A DNA stretch of 64,000 nucleotides. Source: Henricia sp. BOLD:AAB3569 (taxonomy: Eukaryota > Echinodermata > Asteroidea > Spinulosida > Echinasteridae). Under the pieces are notes generated by a model. That model was not told the DNA's origin and made no database searches. It saw only the letters and a list, made by a program, of their open reading frames with translations. The stretch is from the NCBI GenBank assembly GCA_037783545.1, contig JBBELK010000024.1, positions 992,001-1,056,000 of the forward strand, written 5' to 3'. Each line of letters starts with the position of its first letter. Positions within the stretch are counted from its first letter, which is position 1. The translations under genes and the position numbers were made by a program. Shown in pieces: positions 22,401-31,309 of the stretch.

Positions 22401-23009
22401 TCTCGGTTTGGCGCCATATATATCGATTTCTTTCATGAACAAGTATTGAAAGTACGTTGAAGTTCCAATTTTTTTGAAATAATGAAAAATTTGTGAATAA
22501 TGAAAAATTTCGGCGGCGGCCATTTGGTCATGCGGGCGGAGGACGGTATTCTATGACTTTCATTCCGATGGCCTTAGAGCAAAAATAAATTGACCGAAAG
22601 TGCCTAAATTACCTTTCCCTCCTAATTTTGCATTTTTATCATCAAACTAACATTTTTACATGGTTTTATAATTATATTATATAGGCCTACGACATAACAT
22701 GAAAAATCATGGGTGTCCGTGCACGGAAATGAACCCGAGTTGACAAAGGGTACGGGTTGTTCTAACTTAGCATGCTGCTACCACGCGTCATGACCGTGAA
22801 ACTAGCTAGACCCATCCCGGCCGGCCGGGCCCGGCTCCTTCACTAATCTACTGCCACGTGGTCATGGTGGTCGCGGTTCAGTCATGGTCATCATGGTCAT
22901 GGAGAAGAACGGAATGCTCCAAGCCTCACGTTATTTTTTCGTCATAACCTCCAAAATCACAAACCTTGAACACTGCATATCCCGCAGGAGATTCAAACAA
23001 CACCAGCAT
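6587..23009 (-). CDS. NOP58: NOP58, core box C/D snoRNP protein (14 exons)
   Basis: Coding exons in transcript order: 23009-22965, 21127-21051, 20586-20534, 20142-20018, 17282-17146, 16482-16418, 15178-15044, 14722-14577, 13357-13231, 11804-11641, 10147-10013, 8958-8670, 7742-7654 and 6634-6587. All junctions are GT-AG, phases agree, and the total is 1635 nt, or 544 residues (human is about 529). The start reads [15 protein letters not shown], the family's usual first exon. Residues 1-100 are the Nop5 N-terminal domain and about 100-260 the coiled coil ([30 protein letters not shown]). The Nop domain follows, with [11 protein letters not shown] near 321-331. From about 404 to the end is a KKE-rich tail ending in a lysine run plus EME. 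NOP58 with NOP56, fibrillarin and SNU13 forms the C/D snoRNP that methylates rRNA in the nucleolus. [17 protein letters not shown] and the exon 8 sequence separate it from NOP56. The gene looks intact. Its introns host nine C/D snoRNA candidates. Confidence 0.96.
7028..7097 (-). ncRNA. Box C/D snoRNA, divergent member of the NOP58 array (intron 13)
   Basis: Read on the minus strand: a 7-bp terminal stem CTGCCAA/TTGGCAG, box C ATGATGA (7083-7089), box D' CTGA, a C'-like TGAAGA and box D CTGA (7035-7038). The D' guide ends AAGTGCCGT and the D guide is close to ATCAATCTAACT. Both resemble the guides of the five near-identical copies in introns 8-12, but the stem is different and longer. Its differences in the D guide are C-to-T changes, which can keep pairing with a G in the target. 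Confidence 0.8.
7375..7636. mobile_element. MITE, GGGCCrTCCAAAGTTGTCAA ends, with a poly-G core
   Basis: Inverted ends GGGCCATCCAAAGTTGTCAA and GTTGACAACTTTGGACAGCCCC. It contains a 34-nt G run at 7433-7466. Relatives are at 39769-39951 and 58361-58905. Its end lies only 18 nt beyond the donor of NOP58 exon 13. Confidence 0.7.
8211..8277 (-). ncRNA. Box C/D snoRNA, NOP58 array copy (intron 12)
   Basis: Minus strand: terminal stem GCTGA/TCAGC, box C ATGATGA (8265-8271), D' CTGA, C' TGATGA, D CTGA (8216-8219); 67 nt. The D' guide is CCAAGGAATTGCCGT and the D guide ends GTCAATCCAACC. The mature region is base-for-base the same as the copies in introns 8, 10 and 11. I could not place either guide on 18S, 28S or 5.8S rRNA from memory. 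Confidence 0.88.
9735..9801 (-). ncRNA. Box C/D snoRNA, NOP58 array copy (intron 11)
   Basis: Same boxes, stem and guides as the intron 12 copy, with box C at 9789-9795. Its flanks match those of the intron 8 and 9 copies over more than 100 nt on each side, so a whole piece of intron was copied together with the snoRNA. Within this intron, about 95 nt next to the donor side (about 9902-10000) is repeated at about 9420-9515. Confidence 0.88.
10452..10919. mobile_element. Inverted-repeat element with CAGGGATGCC ends
   Basis: A perfect 15-bp end repeat, ATCAGGGATGCCAGT at 10452-10466 and its complement at 10905-10919, in NOP58 intron 10. ATTTAT flanks both sides of the CAGGGATGCC ends. The CAG start is hAT-like, but an 8-bp target duplication is not evident, so the superfamily is open. 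Confidence 0.55.
11243..11309 (-). ncRNA. Box C/D snoRNA, NOP58 array copy (intron 10)
   Basis: Identical mature region to the copies in introns 8, 11 and 12, with box C at 11297-11303. The flanks are more diverged than in introns 8, 9 and 11: only the nearest 20 nt on one side and a broken stretch around TTGTTGGTTCTTACATAA on the other are alike. Identity is therefore concentrated in the RNA itself. Confidence 0.88.
11463..11610. mobile_element. MITE in NOP58 intron 10, GCGGCCATGACAGGGGGCAG arms
   Basis: Arms of about 35 nt, beginning ATAGAGCC on the left and ending GCTCTAT on the right, with GGCGGCCATGACAGGGGGCA and its complement. The right end is only about 30 nt from the 3' edge of exon 10. 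Confidence 0.65.
11906..12419. mobile_element. Foldback MITE, second ATAAACTCCTCAAAAA copy, with nested repeat
   Basis: Arms as in 1050-1257. The centre (about 12080-12225) holds another inverted repeat with GTGAAATGTCACAAAAT and its complement, so it may be a nested insertion. It lies in NOP58 intron 9. Confidence 0.6.
12791..12857 (-). ncRNA. Box C/D snoRNA, NOP58 array copy with altered C' box (intron 9)
   Basis: Differs from the identical copies at two positions: C' reads TGACGA instead of TGATGA, and the base just 5' of the conserved D guide is changed (TTCAATCC instead of GTCAATCC). Box C is at 12845-12851. Terminal stem, D' and D are intact. Confidence 0.85.
14032..14098 (-). ncRNA. 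Box C/D snoRNA, NOP58 array copy (intron 8)
   Basis: Identical mature region to the copies in introns 10, 11 and 12, with box C at 14086-14092. Flanks shared with the intron 9 and 11 copies extend from about 13955 to 14173. Confidence 0.88.
14200..14340. mobile_element. MITE, GGGGGCCGTCCATAAAG ends
   Basis: Left end GGCCGTCCATAAAGTACGTAAGCAC; right end has a complement in GTGCGTACATACATGTGATTTATGGATGGC with small changes. NOP58 intron 8. Confidence 0.55.
15216..15443. mobile_element. MITE, TTGACC...TTTTGGGAGTCAAATAATGC arms
   Basis: Inverted arms with ATTTTGGGAGTCAAATAATG, CATTGTGGAAGC and GCGTGCG motifs on both sides of a GC-richer centre. NOP58 intron 6. Confidence 0.65.
16218..16315 (-). 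ncRNA. SNORD16: U16/SNORD16-like box C/D snoRNA, copy 2 (intron 6)
   Basis: Minus strand: box C GTGATGA (16305-16311), then TAATTTGCGC directly before CTGA, a long internal hairpin, and a final box D CTGA (16221-16224) closed by TGCT/AGCA. TAATTTGCGC is complementary to GCGCAAATTA of 18S rRNA. The fifth base before D' faces the A that corresponds to human A484, the known U16 target. The inner hairpin (GACGGA...TCTGTC around TTGCC) and the following AAGGTGACGA recall the extra stem of vertebrate U16. A second 9-bp stem, GCGAGCTGG/CCAGCTCGC, encloses it. Confidence 0.82.
16956..17029 (-). ncRNA. SNORD70: SNORD70-like box C/D snoRNA (intron 5)
   Basis: Minus strand: box C reads ATGATGC (last base off consensus, 17017-17023), C' is GTGAAGA-like and box D is CTGA (16961-16964). 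The terminal stem is TTGTC/GACAA, with a further external stem ATGTTGGATGG/CCATCCAACAT. The 13 nt before box D, TTCGTCACTACCT, are fully complementary to AGGTAGTGACGAA of 18S rRNA. The fifth base before D faces the A equivalent to human A512, the site of SNORD70, and SNORD70 also sits in a NOP58 intron in vertebrates. No clear D' box is seen. Confidence 0.82.
17537..17938 (-). other. Open frame of 133 codons with a membrane-like segment, nested in NOP58 intron 4
   Basis: The frame contains a stretch of about 25 hydrophobic residues ([20 protein letters not shown] and beyond) followed by a basic DPRRRR patch. The DNA is CpG-rich compared with its surroundings. It has no recognisable family, no evident splice context and overlaps inverted-repeat DNA at its 5' end, so it may well be chance. 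No gene is claimed. Confidence 0.2.
19487..19580 (-). ncRNA. SNORD16: U16/SNORD16-like box C/D snoRNA, copy 1 (intron 4)
   Basis: Same layout as the intron 6 copy: box C ATGATGA (19569-19575), TAATTTGCGC before CTGA, a hairpin GACAGA...TCTGTC, and box D CTGA (19492-19495). Compared with the other copy, bases on the two sides of the inner stems differ while pairing is largely kept, including G-U pairs. The short terminal stem is weak here, so this copy may be the less active one. Confidence 0.78.
21221..21275 (+). mobile_element. SINE fragment, tRNA-like head
   Basis: CGTGGCCCGAGTGG and the following 40 nt match the head of the longer SINE at 58497-58858. NOP58 intron 1. Confidence 0.5.
21645..22573. 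mobile_element. DNA transposon of 0.93 kb, GGCCATCGGAATGAAAGTC ends
   Basis: Inverted ends of at least 33 bp starting GGCCATCGGAATGAAAGTCA, flanked by TTA on both sides, which fits a 3-bp target duplication as in PIF/Harbinger elements. No transposase frame recognised, so it is non-autonomous. A smaller inverted repeat (22146-22264) is nested in it. It fills half of NOP58 intron 1. Confidence 0.7.
22146..22264. mobile_element. Short hairpin MITE nested in the 0.93-kb element
   Basis: GCGTTCAATAGCACAATAC on the left is mirrored by GTATTGCGCTATTGAACGC on the right; ACCGGTAAGTATGG-type inner arms pair too. Confidence 0.6.
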
Positions 23010-23150
23010 TTTGTTTTACTTGTTTAATTCCATCGATTAATCGACTTATTCCGAGGCCTCGGAGTACAAAAATCTCGGACACTTTCTTCGCACACGCTCT
23101 TCATGCAACAGTCCCACGCGGTTTACTGCCCAAATGGTTGTGCATGCTCA
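23010..23150 (-). promoter_or_regulatory. NOP58 5' flank with two short palindromes
   Basis: Immediately upstream of the NOP58 start codon lie TCGATTAATCGA (23033-23044) and CCGAGGCCTCGG (23051-23062), each a perfect 12-bp palindrome. No TATA box or clear 5'TOP start could be fixed. The assignment as promoter or leader rests on position only. Confidence 0.35.
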
Positions 23151-24036
23151 TGTGCGCAATTGGGCGTTATCAAGAGTTGGGCATACAATAACTAGACTGG
23201 TTCCCGCTCCACATATTCCACATACAACGACTGAATATGCACTAAGCATTACGTCATGCATTTATTTTTAGGAGCGCATAACCGTTAATTTTCAAAAGAG
23301 TGTATAACAATTTGAAAAGGGTTATTCCATATTTGGCAAATAAAACACATATGCCATTATAGCATCAAAATTCAAACCTTGTCTGCACCATCGTAAAATA
23401 AACACGCGGCGAAACACTGTCCACGAATATACCCGGCGATTAACGATAACGTCTGGACGACCGGACGTGCATTCGGGTAACTTCGGGAACCTTCGGAAAA
23501 AGAAGGAATTCCTCCTGTTTCAAAAAGGCGGAATTGGCGGTTGCCGGACCTTCAAATCAGTCCAGTCGAAAATAAAATTGGTCCGGGTATATATACAATT
23601 ATAAGTAAAGTTGGTCGGGTACCGGTACTCGCGTTGCGTTGCGTTCCATGCGGCGTGCAACGGGGAGCGCGAAATGCTTTAGGCACTTAAACAGATTATG
23701 ACCACAGTGCCATTTTGCGTTCAAGTTTGCGTTTTTATGTGCAACGCAAAGCATGCAACGTTTGCCAATAATTCTAGTACATGTGCGCGCAATGCCACCT
23801 GAACGCAGCACGTAACCAAAGAATGGCATAACTTTTGTTTCGCTTGACTGATTCTGATGCAATAAAGAGTATTTTTCATGCAAGACAAACTATTCCCTAT
23901 CATCAGGATCTGCGGAAAACAGGTTTATATTCTAAGGTTGCCTGGATCTGGACATTTGTTGGGGACTAATTAAGTGGCTTCCTTACGAGTTCCTTTTTTA
24001 AAATGTAGTGCAGGTCACTGAGCTTTAATCAGGGCC

Positions 24037-24436
24037 GGCTGCGTTCAAAACATGCGAACATTTGTCAACGTTGGTGCCAACGTTTTGCTCAATGTGAACG
24101 GATTGCTTCTAGTTGGCAAAATGGCCAAAATATATTGTCAAGATGGCAGTGCCCACAGTCCCAGCGCGCGACGTTGTAATGTGGCTCTCCGCTGCTTACA
24201 AAATTTGTGAGGAAATGTGACACGTTGCTATTGATTGTACAGGGAGAAAACCACGAAAGGTGCAAATTGAACTATCGTCTGTCATCTTTCATGTCGCGCA
24301 CGCCATTTTGAAATGACTCGCGAACACAGCGAACAATCCAAAAGTTTGTTGGCCAACGTTGGCGGCGCACAATTCGTTCCACTTGAAATTGTTGGCCAAC
24401 GTTTTCAAACGTTCGTGTATGTTAAACGCAGCCCAG
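24037..24436. mobile_element. Inverted-repeat element, GGCTGCGTTCAAAACATG ends
   Basis: The left end has a diverged complement at the right (CATGTTAAACGCAGCC-like), and CAACGTTGG motifs recur internally. Intergenic, upstream of NOP58. Confidence 0.5.
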
Positions 24437-25867
24437 GTTTCGAAGCAGACTTGAAAGCGATTTCAGAGCGATCAGGCGATCACAGTAAAAGTCAGTAAGG
24501 TTTTCTGTTTTCAACAAACTTTTTTTCTTGTCAATAGGCCCGGTAGAGCATATTAATTAGTGAAACAAATTATGACTACGCGTGTGCGTGCAGGGCGCTG
24601 AACTCAAATTTCCGAACTCACACTCCGAACTCCCACGACTGTGGTCTGCCCAACTTATGTGTCCGACCCAGTTTGGGTCGTTTCACGTCAGACTCAGTTG
24701 GGCCGCAAAGGTCATTTTTGTGGGGCAACCAAAAATAGGCGGCACGCGCACCAGAATTAACCAACGAAGCCGTCGCGTCGATCGATAACAGAAGCTGTTC
24801 ACTGGACCGGACCATGATTGGACGAACCAGTGATGAAGTCACGAAAATAGGCACCTGTACGTTCCAAGGCAAAGGTAAGACAAATGTGCAACCATGCGTG
24901 TCCTAAATGAACAAAGAAACTGCACCACAAGATCTGAAGACAACATCTGCATACCAATTTTGTAAAGCTTTTTAAAGGAGTGTGTTCATAAAATTTGCAA
25001 TCACCAATTTAGATGTGAAAGCAAAAGGGCATTTTTTTTCTCGTATACATTGAACAAAGATTTTAAGGAAATTACCTCCTGGAATCAACAGATAATGTAA
25101 TTTTAAGATAGGCCCCCTATATCCTACTTCCCACTTGCACTTTTGTCGCAAATGTTGCTTTTCTGTAGAAAAATCACATTTTTTCCTTCAAAAATTGCAT
25201 TCAGTTAGTGCACAGGAACCATTCACACGCGCGCACAGCGCCCTCTGTTGTCGCACTTACGCACAGACTGCTCGCCGCGTCATTTCGTGCATTACTTTAT
25301 GCAGTAATTTTATCATTTATTTATCTCAGAAATGCAACATTTGCGACAGAAGTGCAAGTGAGAAGTATATCTTAGAATTCAATTTCCTTAAAATCTTTGT
25401 TCAATGTATTAGAAAAATACAGAAAAGGTTGGTAGGCCCGTATATTTCACTGCACTGCTTTAATGGAACCGGATAAATTAGTTTACAAAACATCGGTGTT
25501 TTTTTTACGATATCCTTCAAAATATGAGGATTGAGTGCGTGAAATTTCAGAATGGTAATCAGAAAAATATGACATACTTATACATGGTATAAAAAATCTC
25601 AAACCCATGGGGAAAATGGGTTCAAAAATGTGATCTGGTCACGCTCCTTTAATAATAGCACAAGATTTTACCGAGCACAAATTTATATAATTTGGTTTGT
25701 AAAACAGGGAACCGGTTTCTTCGTAATAAACATCAGACGATTAAAAATTGGCTGGTATTAAAAGGAAGCAATTTTTGTGCTAAGCAAATTTTAGTGCAAA
25801 ACAGCTTTATGATATTGGCTGTTTATTGACACAGCCTTCCTACAAATTAGATCCTAGTCCTCCGTAT

Positions 25868-26008
25868 TTAAAGGCACAGGCTCGTCAATGCGCACCCGAG
25901 GCCAAATTCGTGCTTCGTAATATGCAGCTCCATACCTTTGCTATGGAGCTGCGTATTTCGTGGCACGAATTTGGCCTCGCGCGCATCGACGAGCCTGTGC
26001 CTTTAATT
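25868..26008. mobile_element. Near-perfect 140-bp palindrome (hairpin MITE)
   Basis: TTAAAGGCACAGGCTCGTC at the left is mirrored at the right, continuing through GAGGCCAAATTCGTGC and CAGCTCCATA to a loop of about 7 nt (CCTTTGC). Almost the whole element is one stem. Confidence 0.7.
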
Positions 26009-26446
26009 TGCCAGACTGTCCAACACAACAGTCACCGAGTGATAGTCTTTTTGTTGGACACTTGGCTTTTTGCATGCAACTTTTGCATAGTATATATGGC
26101 ACCACAAATTCTTGGCTTTAAAATGGAAGTGCAGTCTAAAGTCGCATACTATGCTGTTGTTGCTAAGTGGTGCACATCAATGCCTAGCAACCAACAATCT
26201 GGTTTGCTTTATGCCATTCTCTCCTACAGCAAATCCGGTATTGGTTCTGTACTTCATACCCGAGGTATGCACCACATAGCAACAACAATTTAGTCTGGTC
26301 AAGTGGATACCAAGTGTGCATATTAAAGTATGTCGGTACACTCATCTCGATCTATTATGAATGCAAAATATGCAAAAGGCCAATTTTGTTCAAGTCTGCG
26401 ACAAGTTCAATAATTTCTGTATGTCCACACCAAGTCAAGTCATTTG

Positions 26447-26665
26447 AGGTTGAAGGTTTAGGAGGGGAGGGTGGGGGTTTGGGAGGGGAGGGTGGGGGTT
26501 TGGGAGGGGAGGGTGGGGGTTTGGGAGGGTGGGGGTTTGGGAGGGTGGGGGTTTGGGAGGGTGGGGGTTTAGGAGGGGAGGGTGGGGGTTTAGGAGGGGA
26601 GAGGGGACAGGGAGACAGGAGAGGCTATGGAGGGTGGGGGTGCGGGTGGGGGTGCGGGTGGGCGA
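26447..26665 (+). repeat. G-rich minisatellite, GGGAGGGTGGGGGTTT units
   Basis: Repeats of about 13 and 21 bp (GGGAGGGTGGGGGTTT with or without an extra GGGAG). The G runs are dense enough to form G-quadruplexes. Long open frames over it are glycine-rich products of the repeat. Confidence 0.85.
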
Positions 26666-27909
26666 CTGGGGAAAGACAGTAAAGTTAGCAGCTCTCGCGT
26701 ACTGTCAAAATACAAACAATTCAAGTTGAATACAGGGTATTTGGTACCACTGTGCAGCAGTGGGTGATTTTGTTTTGGGTGAAATTTGCCAAGCAAGATC
26801 TTGGGTTACAATGATAGTACACTGCTCCAGATCTCTAAAGACTTCACAAGCACAGACAATGTTAGTCCAGTTCTCGGTAGTAACTTTCCTGCAGGATGGA
26901 ATGGCATTATGTACACAAAATAACAGGTCAAGTGTTGAAGCATAAAAGTCAACTCGCAAACTTGGAAGAATCTCTTTACTTCTGCATGTGGTGCAGAATT
27001 CTTAGAGTTTCTACCAATTGTGTCTCGTGGGATGTACAGCTAGTAATAAGCAGAGTGCAAATTTGTCCATCTTTATCATTATTTATTTACATGTACTGTA
27101 TCATAGAAACAAGTCTGAGCAACAAATTTAGTACAAGAGTCGATTCCTTGCTATCAAAAAATGAAGCCGAATTAATAATTAAATAAACATTACAAAAACA
27201 ATTTACACTTTCATTATTTGGTTGTGTTGGTCTCATTTCGCACAACCTTTCTGTTTAATACAACTTAATATAAATAAATATAATAATCTTATTTCAAATC
27301 AACCTTGGTTTTATCTGACACAATTTGATCGTCTTGGCAAATTACAAAATATAAATTGTCTTTGTGACTGAAAATAGTTCTGCTAATTTCAAACTGAGCA
27401 AATTATCCCTGCTGCAGATAACCGCAAGAACCAACCGTGATAGTAGCCGGCTACGAAAACTCGAAAAAGAAAATTGAGAACGTAGTTTGGCTCCAGGCTT
27501 GCTATCTCTTGCCAACCAGATGATTGGATTCTCCCAAAGTGGATCGTACCAAGATAAATTACGAAAACAAATAGTTTAACAAAATTATTTTCAATAAAAT
27601 TACACGTCTGCTGGGTGGAGCGAGCCGAAGTGACGGTCCCGCCACAACCAGGTCACCCTCGAAATACGCAGCTAACATTCTTACAGGCAATCAACTGCAC
27701 ATTTGTTTTTTTGAGGTCTGGCAGACAACAGAAGAGTGCAAATTTCGATTTGGATATAAATTTTAAAAAATAAAAACAAAATAGAATTGTTAAATTGTTG
27801 AATTTAGAAACCTTTTTGGTATAAAAATATACCCAAATGAAACTGCACCTTATTTTGTGTCTGCCTTACTTCAAATAAACTAATTATATGTAGACTTAAA
27901 ATTGAGTAC

Positions 27910-28480
27910 ATCACGGAGTGATTCCTTGTTCAATATAAATGTAATTTTTTTTAAAATCCTGGCCGAATCCCGAGATCAGTCGCGAAAACCACCAGAGAGA
28001 GCCTCGCTTTGTGAATGCGGGGCGGCCGGTTACCCGCACTCACTACCGAACGAGTACAAGGCGGCTCCCTGCACTTTGCGGACCGAGTACGGGGCGGTTC
28101 CCCGCACTTCGCGCGCGAATAAAACAAAATAAGAAATAAACAATAAAAACCCTACGCGACTAACGCGACGAGGCTAGCGACGACCGGATACCACCAGAGA
28201 GCCTCGCTTTGTGAGTACAGGGCGGGCCGGTTACCCGCACTCACTACCGACCGAGTACAGGGCAGTTCCCTGCACTTTGCGGACCGAGTACGGGGCGGTT
28301 CCCCGCACTTTGCGATAACTAAGCACGAGGCGGTTCCCCACACTTCGCGAGCGAATAAATAATAATAAATAACCAATAAAACCCTACACGACTACGCGAC
28401 GAGGCTGATACCGAAAATCAAGACTGGGCCAAGAACAGTTCAAAACTGGCCTAAGTTATGTATTGCACTCCGTGATTCCC
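27910..28480. mobile_element. Element with a GC hairpin array, ATCACGGAGTG ends
   Basis: An 11-bp inverted repeat ATCACGGAGTG closes a 0.57-kb unit. Inside, two long direct copies (about 27985-28175 and 28190-28400) each contain several units of the type GAGTACGGGGCGGTTCCCCGCAC ending in TTTGCG or TTCGCG. No coding sequence recognised. Confidence 0.5.
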
Positions 28481-28552
28481 CATGATATAAACAAATTAGC
28501 TGAATTAAAACATTTCAAATTGATCTGAATATTATTTTGCATTAGGGCAATT

Positions 28553-29093
28553 CCATGCAAACAGGGACATGGTCCCAAAAAATCAAATTCACTTATCTCT
28601 AAAAGTAATGGACCTATAGAGATAAACTTTACATAATTTGAAAGCTCTTGTAATAGCCTTTATTTTATAAGATAACATCAAAATTGTATCTCGTACCACA
28701 AAAATGTTATGTAAATTTATAACTTTTGACCTTGATTTGCAAAAATGCATATTTTTCAAAATGCGTAATTGTTTTTTTATCTGTTAGCTTAAGATGCAAG
28801 GAACATTTCTAGAAAAATTTGGGATGGGCACTCTTACAGTTTTTAAGTTGAAACCAAGACAATTTTTGGCATGTCCATTTCACAAAATGCGAGTGACGGT
28901 TTTGTCGAACAGTGTCATGCTCATATTTAGTATCGTTAAATTTTCTTAATATCATTGGGTTAATGCCTTAAATATTGAGTATTGCCATACCAAAAATAAG
29001 AGAAATTCCCTGTATTTTAAAAACTACATCACTAAGATTGTAAAAGTGTGCAAAAAAGTGAAATGCGAGCGACGCTGGAATGGCCCATTACAT
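28553..29093. mobile_element. Non-autonomous DNA transposon, GGGCAATTCCA ends
   Basis: Left end GGGCAATTCCATG, right end TGGAATGGCCC, flanked by ATTA on both sides. AT-rich body without a recognisable gene. Confidence 0.5.
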
Positions 29094-29888
29094 TTTTCAT
29101 TTGTGTTTAACTTTGCGTAAATTTAATTACCTATCTGCAACCTCGGATTATTCTTTTAAACTTTGTTTATTAACACGCTAAGTGAAAATTAAAATTAGCT
29201 TTTTGAAAGCGATGCGGTTTCTTGTTATAGCCAATGTTGAATGGTTTTAAAACTCTTTAATAAAATAAACAGCCTGATTAGGCCTTGCGTTAATTAATGC
29301 ATTGAAATCTGCATACTCTTTGCAAAATCCGTACTAGAACATGACGTTTTCTTCATATGTTACTCCGACAGAGATGCCAACATTGCAATTTGAAAAAGAG
29401 TAATTTGCCACAGGGCACTCACTTTGGATGCGGAATTTTATAATTTAAACCCTACATTTGAAGCTATGCATTCTAGAATTATGTCACAATACCGATTGTC
29501 ATTGGGCGCAATAATTGTACAAATGCCTAAATCATAAATGTTGGCATCTCTGCTCTGACATTTAGTATTAATAGAAATTACAACCTACAATTATGTTGTT
29601 GCTCTTGCATGCACTCGTCTTGGCACCAGTTCTGGCAGATATCCTTGGCAACAAGCAGTCTTGGAAATGCGTTTTGAAACGGGCAACTGGTGAAAGCTGA
29701 AACATTTTCAACAAGGCAGGACAGATTCATGTTAATTACTTGAGGAATGCAATATCCTGTATGGTCAGGTGCCTAATCAACATGAAATGTAACAACATAA
29801 CTTGGAATATTACGTTTGTTACTTTGGCCAGTTGCGCTCCATGCAACACCGAGAGACAAATTGGGTTCATAGGGGGAACTTCAGTATA

Positions 29889-29962
29889 CCACTGTGCCTT
29901 ATAGCTCAGCTGGTAGAGTGTCTGCCCAGCAAGTCAGAAGTCTCGGGTTCGAATCCCAGGCT
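29889..29962 (+). pseudogene. tRNA-like sequence (SINE head or decayed tRNA)
   Basis: A perfect A box (TAGCTCAGCTGG) and B box (GGTTCGAATCC) with an AGC (Ala) triplet in the loop position. The acceptor arm does not pair and the T stem has one mismatch, so a working tRNA is unlikely; a tRNA-derived SINE head is more likely. Confidence 0.5.
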
Positions 29963-30704
29963 CTTGTGATTTTTCGCTCATCCCAAGTTTACTTGACAGT
30001 GTAAATGCATGAACGTGTTAAGTCATACAAAGCAAGGTCCTTAAAGTGTTTTGAACTCATTACGTGTATATTTTCTTAGAAAATTGAGAGAAAATGCCCT
30101 TAAGCATTTACGTAGTTAAAAGAATCAAAATTACCTTTAAAAATAACACTTTCTTCTGCAAGAGGTCATCAGATACTGGAAGCAAGATGATATTTTCTCC
30201 TATGCAGGGCTTCCCCATAACTTGTTTTAACACTGGCCACCCGGACCACTGTGGTCACATCTTGACTGGTCAGCCAGCATCTTGAGTGCTCCTCCATTTT
30301 TTACATGTAAAAATGCCACCCATGATGCGCTTGTGGCCTTAGTTGTTTTGAAGAACTGAAGTACCAGATTATCTTGACTGGTCCACCGGACTTTTTGAAC
30401 ACTGTTTTGACTGGTCCGCCAGAGTTTTGACTGGCATTTGGCAACCGGACCACTGTTATGTTCGAGCCCTGCTATATCTCATTCTTTCGAATTCCAAAGG
30501 GTCAGAAAAACTGTGCTGGGGAAAAAAATAAAAATGAAAGTACACATTACACAGTATATTCACGATAAAAGTTTGGTTGTAACAAAATTATTTCTTGATC
30601 TGGTCTCATTGTTCAACCAACATTTATGAGTAATCAATTTCAGCCAAATGGTTAAGGGGGTCCCAAGTGCAAACTACAAGACTTAATTTTTGTTAAATGA
30701 TGTA

Positions 30705-30874
30705 ATAGACTGCCAAAGTGAATACGTAATCTTTTGTTTGTTGCCTAGGCAATTGGCTCTAAACTAAACATCACTGAACCGTGTCCCTGTGCTTTTGCTA
30801 TGGTACTTTTTTCGACAGCCATGATAGTTTAGAGCCAATTGCTATGGCAACCATGTCATACTTCGGCTGTCTAT
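30705..30874. mobile_element. MITE, ATAGACTGCCrAAGTG copy 2
   Basis: Second full copy of the family at 3007-3182, in the opposite arrangement, with both ends intact. Confidence 0.65.
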
Positions 30875-30954
30875 TTGTCCCAACACGATGTGGTATATAC
30901 ATTTGTATACTTGTAATATAAATGGTTTTTCCCAAGAACATGCTAAAAACCCAC

Positions 30955-31034
30955 AGCATGCTTGGGCGAGACTCGAACCCACAACCTCATGCATACTATA
31001 GGTAGATATCTTAATTACTCGATCACCAAGCATG
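30955..31034 (-). other. tRNA-like sequence on the minus strand
   Basis: Minus-strand GCATGCTTGG pairs with CCAAGCATGC at the other end, and GGTTCGAGTCT resembles a B box. The D arm and anticodon arm are poor. It may be a tRNA-derived repeat. Confidence 0.3.
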
Positions 31035-31309
31035 CCAGTGCTGAATGCCAATTTTGATGTTCCTACAGCGGGCAACGGTACAGCAAGGATTTAGGTGCAG
31101 TTGAATTAAAATTTTGGGGGGTGGAGAAAAAAAATATTGGCACTTGATTGCCGATTGGAAGAGTTAATTTGATTGACATCCAACTTACATTGTAGGTTGT
31201 CCAGGCATGGTTATTGGGAATCACAGACGTCAGTCGCTCACCAGTCATCATGGTAGTCCATCCTCCCACGCCGGCTGGCTGACCACACCCCAAAAAGGAT
31301 TACCAAAGC

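Noticed and set aside
22860-22920. Tenth C/D snoRNA in NOP58 intron 1 (ATGATGACC with a CTGA)
   Set aside because: The sequence is a run of CATGGTCATGG-type repeats, with no terminal stem and no plausible guide spacing.
26314-26729. Glycine-rich frame of 122 codons
   Set aside because: Its second half is the G-rich minisatellite; the first half has no similarity I recognise.
29889-29962. Functional tRNA-Ala
   Set aside because: A and B boxes are perfect, but the acceptor arm does not pair and the T stem has a mismatch.
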